Below, piece after piece: positions 6,966 to 10,321 of a stretch of DNA of 10,321 nucleotides; the first letter of the stretch is position 1, and every line of letters begins with the position of its first letter. The stretch comes from an uncultured Centipeda sp. (GTDB taxonomy: Bacteria > Bacillota > Negativicutes > Selenomonadales > Selenomonadaceae): NCBI GenBank assembly GCA_937925565.1, contig CALALM010000519.1, forward strand, positions 1 to 10,321, read 5' to 3'. Made by a program: the position numbers and the translations under genes. Under the pieces are notes generated by a model, which was not told the DNA's origin, ran no database searches, and was given only the letters and a program-made list of their open reading frames with translations.

Positions 6966-8303
6966 ATGAGCACACAGACAATGAGCGAGCAAATTGCCCT
7001 GCTCAAAAATATTATCGCAAACCTGCGCGGACAGGTGGAGGAAGCAGATGCGACACTTGAGCGCATCCGTACGGCATTGGAGGAGGAAAGCGGCGCGGCA
7101 AAGCAGGAAACGGACTTCACCCGCCTCCGCTACGAGAGTGGAAAGCATCCCTATACAGGGCATCCCGCCGCACGCAGCTCCATGCCCGAGCTGTACTATT
7201 TGCTTCTCCTCACCGTCCTCACCTCTGCCGAGGCGACGGAGGCGCAGTGGATGCACCTCTATCGCGTCGCGGCAGGGGCGGGATATGAGCAGGATGTGCG
7301 CGACCTCCTGCCCGCCGCGCATGCCATCACGGACGCGAAAATCATCGAGTGTGTGGAGAGTCTGCATCGTGATAACCTCGTCAATGCCTTCCTGCTTGAC
7401 GCTATGCTGCTCGCACTCTTGCGCGAAGAGTCTGCGGCTATACTTGAATATATTGCAGAGCTATTTGCGTTAATCGGCGCACCACGCGAGGCGGTCAATG
7501 AAACTATACAGGCGGCAAAAATCATCATAGCACAAGACCGTGAAGCGTATCTTGCAGCAATGAGAGAAGCGATACATCTCCGTGCTCGAGAAAGCTACTT
7601 TTATTTGTATTCCCCAAATAAGACAGCTGTCGTCAACGATCTCGTACAGATCGAATCCATAGCATCTGAACATTTGATTGTACTTTGCGTAGAAGCAAGT
7701 AATGCAACACTGAATTTAGATACATGGGAAGCGGACAAAATATCATTTCATGACTGCAATTTTGAAAATAGCACAATAAAAACCTCCCAAAAAGAAGTTG
7801 CTTTCACTGGATGCCATTTCTACGAAAAAAATGCCAATACAGGAAGCACCCATTTATTGGCAGGAAAAGCAAGCGTACTAACAAAGTGTACGTTCAAAAA
7901 TATAACTGCTAAAACTCGTGTACTCTCCTTATATAATGCAACAATAGAGCATTGTACATTCTCAGATTGTACTGTCTGTGATGCCTCGCTGCTCGATTTA
8001 GTCAGTAGCAACATGACAAGCTCAGAGTTTACGCGCTGCACCTGCAAGGACAAGGAACAGCTAATTTCTGTAAGGAAAACAAACATCATACGTTGCAATT
8101 TCTTAGCTTGTTATACCGAAGCCAGTGCATCAAAGGTATTTATTATTGCTGCTAATGAAGATTCTGCGATAAAGAATTGTCAATTTGACAAATGCTCAAC
8201 CAAAGGTTGGTATAATGATTCTAGACGTATAATTTGCCTATATCTATCAAACGCGAGCGATAACACCTTCCATAGTTGCTCATATTGGAAACCATATTAT
8301 TAA
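6966..8303 (+). CDS. Chimeric protein: coiled coil, conserved helical domain, C-terminal beta-helix
   Basis: 445 residues; I do not recognise the full architecture. Residues 7-45 begin with SEQIALLKNII and look like coiled coil. Residues 50-215 form an all-helical domain opening with RLRYESGKHPYTGHPAARSSMPE (split here: RLRYESGK, then HPYTGHPAARSSMPE). The part at 50-155 is about 75% identical to the protein at 9766. Its two helical halves (about 76-118 and 138-188) recall the TerB-type fold, but weakly. Residues 255-440 hold seven or eight repeats of the form hydrophobic-x-x-C-x-F about 19-28 residues apart (C264/F266, C283/F285, C308/F310, C330/F332, F355, C377/F379, C405/F407, F435), which fit a right-handed parallel beta-helix. 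GAGG lies 8 nt before the ATG; the ATG at 6981 is an alternative start. GC falls sharply in the beta-helix half. It sits between two dynamins, so it may be an adaptor or a ligand-sensing partner. Confidence 0.85.
   Translation: MSTQTMSEQIALLKNIIANLRGQVEEADATLERIRTALEEESGAAKQETDFTRLRYESGKHPYTGHPAARSSMPELYYLLLLTVLTSAEATEAQWMHLYRVAAGAGYEQDVRDLLPAAHAITDAKIIECVESLHRDNLVNAFLLDAMLLALLREESAAILEYIAELFALIGAPREAVNETIQAAKIIIAQDREAYLAAMREAIHLRARESYFYLYSPNKTAVVNDLVQIESIASEHLIVLCVEASNATLNLDTWEADKISFHDCNFENSTIKTSQKEVAFTGCHFYEKNANTGSTHLLAGKASVLTKCTFKNITAKTRVLSLYNATIEHCTFSDCTVCDASLLDLVSSNMTSSEFTRCTCKDKEQLISVRKTNIIRCNFLACYTEASASKVFIIAANEDSAIKNCQFDKCSTKGWYNDSRRIICLYLSNASDNTFHSCSYWKPYY
7113..7430 (+). repeat. Direct repeat copy A encoding the helical domain
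   Basis: This segment encodes residues 50-155 of the chimeric protein. It is matched by copy B at 9778-10095, about 2.66 kb downstream in the same orientation. I count 80 identical residues of 106. The DNA is also similar: for example both copies contain catccctata and cagtggatgcacctcta. The two copies lie in different protein contexts. Confidence 0.85.
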
Positions 8304-8322
8304 CCCCAAAAAGGAGATTACC

Positions 8323-9756
8323 ATGACCAACATCACACCCGAGGAGCAAATTTCCCTCCTCAAGAAAATCATCGACCCGAACCGCGATGAGCGGATTCTG
8401 CCCGCACGGCTTGAGGAACTTGAGAACACCATCAAGAAGCGTCTGCCCGAGGCACTTGAGAAGAATGCCCCGCCCGATTTCCCCGCGCTCTACTTCGATT
8501 TTTGCTACATCTATGACCGCTTCTATGATTTCCTGCTCTTTCGCCCGCTCATCGGCAAGACCATCGTCGCGCTTGGCGGCGGGTTCAGCAGCGGGAAGTC
8601 GAGCTTTCTCAACGCTCTGCTCGGCGGCGCACGCCTTTTGCCGACCGCCGTCACTCCCTCCACCTCCGTCCCCGCCTACGTTCTGAGCGGCACAGACGAG
8701 ACAGCACGCGGCATCAATATCTTTGGTGCGAGCGTCCCCATGCAGATTGCGGACGTTCGCACCCTCGCGCACGGATTCGGCGAGGATGAGGAATCTGAGG
8801 AAGCCCCGCTCGGACATCTCCTGCGCAGCGTGTTTATCGAGACACCGCTCCACGCCTATGCAGGGATTGCCTTCCTCGACACACCGGGCTACTCTAAGCC
8901 CGACAGTGCCGCCTACTCCGCACGCACGGATGCCGAGATTGCACGCAGTCAGCTGAACGCGAGCGACTATATCCTCTGGTTCGTCCCTGCCGATGCCGGC
9001 ATCATCAGCAACGACGATCTCGACTTTCTGAATGCCCTCGATAAGAACATTCCGAAGCTCATCATCATCACGAAGGCGGACAAAGTCCCCTCTGCGGACG
9101 ATCTCCACCGTATGACGGACGGTGTACACGCCGCACTCGACCAGAAGGGCATCCGTTACGAGGACGTTCTGACCTATTCGCGCCGCGCAGGTGCAGACTG
9201 CGACCGCGATGCTGTGGCGAGCTATCTCACACGCCTCGACACGGGCAAGCATGATGCGGACTTTGCCTATCAGTTCAAGAAACTCTTTACCGCCTGCAAA
9301 AACTACTATGACGAAGTCATTCACGAGGAAAAGCGCCGTCTTGTCGGACTGAACCGCGCCCTCACCCATGTCGGCGATGTGCCGGAGGTCGAGGATGGAC
9401 TTGCCTCCTTTGCCCGCGAGGTGCGGGAGAAGATACAGGAGCTGACGGAGACAAAGGAGGCACTCAAAGAGCTTCAGCTTGACTTCTTCACCGAGCTGAA
9501 AGGCGTTGCCGACGAAGTCGGGATTGCCCTGCCCGAGCCGAGCGAGATCGACCTCCTCGAGGATCGTCGCACAGATGCCGCCGCCGTTGTGCAAAACCTT
9601 CTCAAACAGCGCGGTCTGAGCATCGACGATGACATCCTGCACCACATGGAGCGCGAGTTCCGAAACGTCAGTGCCGAGATCAGCAAACTGCCGGGCGGCG
9701 CATCCTACAAGCAGGAACTTCTCGCCCATATGCAGCGCGAGCTTGCCCGTGCCTAG
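8323..9756 (+). CDS. Dynamin-like GTPase 2, no hydrophobic segment
   Basis: 477-residue dynamin-family GTPase. The N-terminus (residues 5-17, TPEEQISLLKKII) matches the start of the preceding protein. A helical lead (about 25-75) comes before the G domain: P-loop GGFSSGKSS at 86-94, switch threonines in TAVTPSTSVP (108-117), G3 DTPG at 186-189, G4 TKAD at 250-253. The C-terminal third (about 315-477) is charged and helical. No stretch is hydrophobic enough to insert in a membrane, unlike GTPase 1. AAGGAG lies 6 nt before the ATG, 19 bp after the previous stop. Its TAG stop overlaps the ribosome binding site of the next gene. The shorter, soluble form suggests it is the cytosolic partner in a GTPase pair, recruited through its N-terminus or through GTPase 1. 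The pairing is inference from gene order and family precedent. Confidence 0.92.
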   Translation: MTNITPEEQISLLKKIIDPNRDERILPARLEELENTIKKRLPEALEKNAPPDFPALYFDFCYIYDRFYDFLLFRPLIGKTIVALGGGFSSGKSSFLNALLGGARLLPTAVTPSTSVPAYVLSGTDETARGINIFGASVPMQIADVRTLAHGFGEDEESEEAPLGHLLRSVFIETPLHAYAGIAFLDTPGYSKPDSAAYSARTDAEIARSQLNASDYILWFVPADAGIISNDDLDFLNALDKNIPKLIIITKADKVPSADDLHRMTDGVHAALDQKGIRYEDVLTYSRRAGADCDRDAVASYLTRLDTGKHDADFAYQFKKLFTACKNYYDEVIHEEKRRLVGLNRALTHVGDVPEVEDGLASFAREVREKIQELTETKEALKELQLDFFTELKGVADEVGIALPEPSEIDLLEDRRTDAAAVVQNLLKQRGLSIDDDILHHMEREFRNVSAEISKLPGGASYKQELLAHMQRELARA

Positions 9757-9765
9757 GAGGAACAC
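9755..9765 (+). promoter_or_regulatory. Ribosome binding site overlapping the GTPase 2 stop
   Basis: AGGAGG at 9755-9760 begins inside the TAG stop codon (9754-9756) of GTPase 2 and lies 5 nt before the ATG at 9766. This fixes the start of the last gene and suggests that the two genes are translationally coupled. Confidence 0.7.
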
Positions 9766-10125
9766 ATGGAAAATTTGGACTTTGCGCGACTGCGTTACGA
9801 GGGAGAGAACCATCCCTATACGGGACACCCCGCCGCGCGCAGCACCATGCCTGAGAACTACTATCTGCTCCTCATGACCATCCTCACCACCGCCGAGGCA
9901 AAGGAAGCACAGTGGATGCACCTCTACCGCGTCGCAAAGGGCGCGGGCTATGCGCAGGATGTGCGAGAACTGCTGCCCGCCGCGCACGCGCTGACAGGAG
10001 AGAGGGTTGTCGAATGTGTCGAGAGCATCCGCCGCGATGACCTTACGAACGGCTTTCTGCTCGATTCCATGCTCCTCTACCTCCTGCGTGAGGAGGAAGA
10101 GCCGAAACTATCTCCTGCGCGATGA
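9766..10125 (+). CDS. Second helical-domain protein (paralogue), frame ends early
   Basis: The frame gives 119 residues from a well-supported ATG. Residues 5-110 repeat the helical domain of the protein at 6966, including DFARLRYE, HPYTGHPAARSTMPE and EAQWMHLYRV, at about 75% identity. The N-terminal coiled coil of the longer paralogue is missing: this protein starts almost directly at the domain. After LLYLLREEEE the frame runs through PKLSPAR into a TGA, while the expected continuation (YLLRDEENAK, then LLEYIAGL) is present one frame over. The gene therefore appears frameshifted, unless recoding or an assembly error is involved. If the short product is real, it lacks the second half of the domain's final helices. 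Function is unknown; gene order suggests it works with GTPase 2. Confidence 0.8.
   Translation: MENLDFARLRYEGENHPYTGHPAARSTMPENYYLLLMTILTTAEAKEAQWMHLYRVAKGAGYAQDVRELLPAAHALTGERVVECVESIRRDDLTNGFLLDSMLLYLLREEEEPKLSPAR
9778..10095 (+). repeat. Direct repeat copy B encoding the helical domain
   Basis: Partner of copy A at 7113-7430, with 80 of 106 encoded residues identical and the same orientation. The differences are mostly conservative (V/I, S/T, D/E, K/R), as expected of an old duplication under selection. The similarity continues past this segment in a shifted frame to the window edge. Confidence 0.85.
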
Positions 10126-10138
10126 GGAGAATGCAAAG
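10077..10138 (+). repeat. 31-bp imperfect tandem duplication causing a frameshift
   Basis: Unit 1 (10077-10107) and unit 2 (10108-10138) align at 22 of 31 bases. In unit 1 the annotated frame reads YLLREEEEPK. In unit 2 the frame one base over reads YLLRDEENAK. Because 31 is not a multiple of three, the second unit throws the rest of the gene into the other frame. Confidence 0.75.
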
Positions 10139-10321
10139 CTGCTTGAATATATTGCGGGACTGTGTGCACTGCTCGAAGTCGCGCCACCTGTTATCACGGA
10201 AACGATAGCTGTAGCAAAATGTATCATAGAGCAGGATCACACATATTTCTCGTTGATGGCAAAAACCACCATTCTCAAGGCAAGTGACAGTTATTTTTAT
10301 CTCTACCAGCCTGATGGAGAG
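10106..10321 (+). pseudogene. Out-of-frame continuation of the second helical-domain protein
   Basis: Open in the frame starting at 10106 to the window edge. It reads NYLLRDEENAK, then LLEYIAGLCALLEVAPPVIT, a CIIEQD segment, and SDSYFYLYQPDGE. This lines up with residues 151-219 of the protein at 6966 (LLREE, EYIAELFALIGAP, IIIAQD, ESYFYLYSP), so the downstream half of the gene still exists. There is no start with a ribosome binding site of its own. Whether a beta-helix follows, as in the paralogue, lies outside the window. The alternatives are a true pseudogene, a +1 recoded gene, or a sequencing/assembly error at a repeat. Confidence 0.75.

Noticed and set aside
8221..9987. Long minus-strand open frame (588 codons) opposite GTPase 2
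   Set aside because: It is antisense to a complete dynamin GTPase with all G motifs. Its residue content (runs of V, G, D, E) is typical of the mirror of a GC-rich gene, and there is no ribosome binding site or recognisable domain.
10095..10110. Programmed +1 frameshift site in the second helical-domain gene
   Set aside because: No recognisable slippery motif or stimulator is seen at the junction, and the 31-bp duplication explains the shift more simply. Recoding is kept only as a test under the findings.
1..10321. tRNA, rRNA, CRISPR array, transposase, integrase or att sites
   Set aside because: No cloverleaf-like sequences, no regularly spaced short repeats, no transposase or integrase motifs and no terminal inverted repeats with target duplications were found by eye.

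Overview
The window looks like the chromosome of a GC-rich, AAGGAGG-using Firmicute. Selenomonas or another Negativicute is my best guess. The reasons are the GC-rich codon use, consensus sigma-A-type promoter elements, strong Shine-Dalgarno sequences, and a NhaC-family antiporter of the type I associate with that group. The genus is an inference.

Layout. (1) Positions 2-1471 (+) hold the 3' end of an NhaC-family Na+/H+ antiporter whose start lies left of the window. It ends at a strong stem-loop, nested inside a second inverted repeat, that also closes the convergent minus-strand genes. (2) Positions 1556-4547 (-) hold three tightly packed genes, read from right to left: a NERD-nuclease/UvrD-like helicase, a helix-turn-helix (HTH) protein whose start overlaps the helicase stop by 8 nt, and an unrecognised membrane protein. 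A small acidic membrane-anchored coiled-coil protein (4660-5109, -) lies 112 bp upstream and may be cotranscribed. (3) Positions 5110-5320 are a divergent control region with a symmetrical hairpin and a near-consensus promoter reading right. (4) From 5321 to the right edge (+) runs one operon: dynamin-like GTPase 1; a chimeric protein (coiled coil, conserved all-helical domain, C-terminal parallel beta-helix); dynamin-like GTPase 2; and a second copy of the helical domain whose frame is broken by a 31-bp imperfect tandem duplication and continues past the window.

The right-hand operon is the most interesting part. It has two different bacterial dynamins, one with a hydrophobic membrane-type segment and one without. 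They are interleaved with two paralogues of a helical domain marked by the motif HPYTGHPAARS(S/T)MPE. The chimeric protein and GTPase 2 also share an N-terminal motif, EQI(A/S)LLK(N/K)II, which suggests a common docking surface. I infer a membrane-remodelling or membrane-protection assembly, possibly for stress or phage defence, next to a nuclease-helicase operon that is itself defence-like. Nothing in the sequence proves the defence role. No tRNA, rRNA, CRISPR array, insertion sequence or phage integration site was seen.
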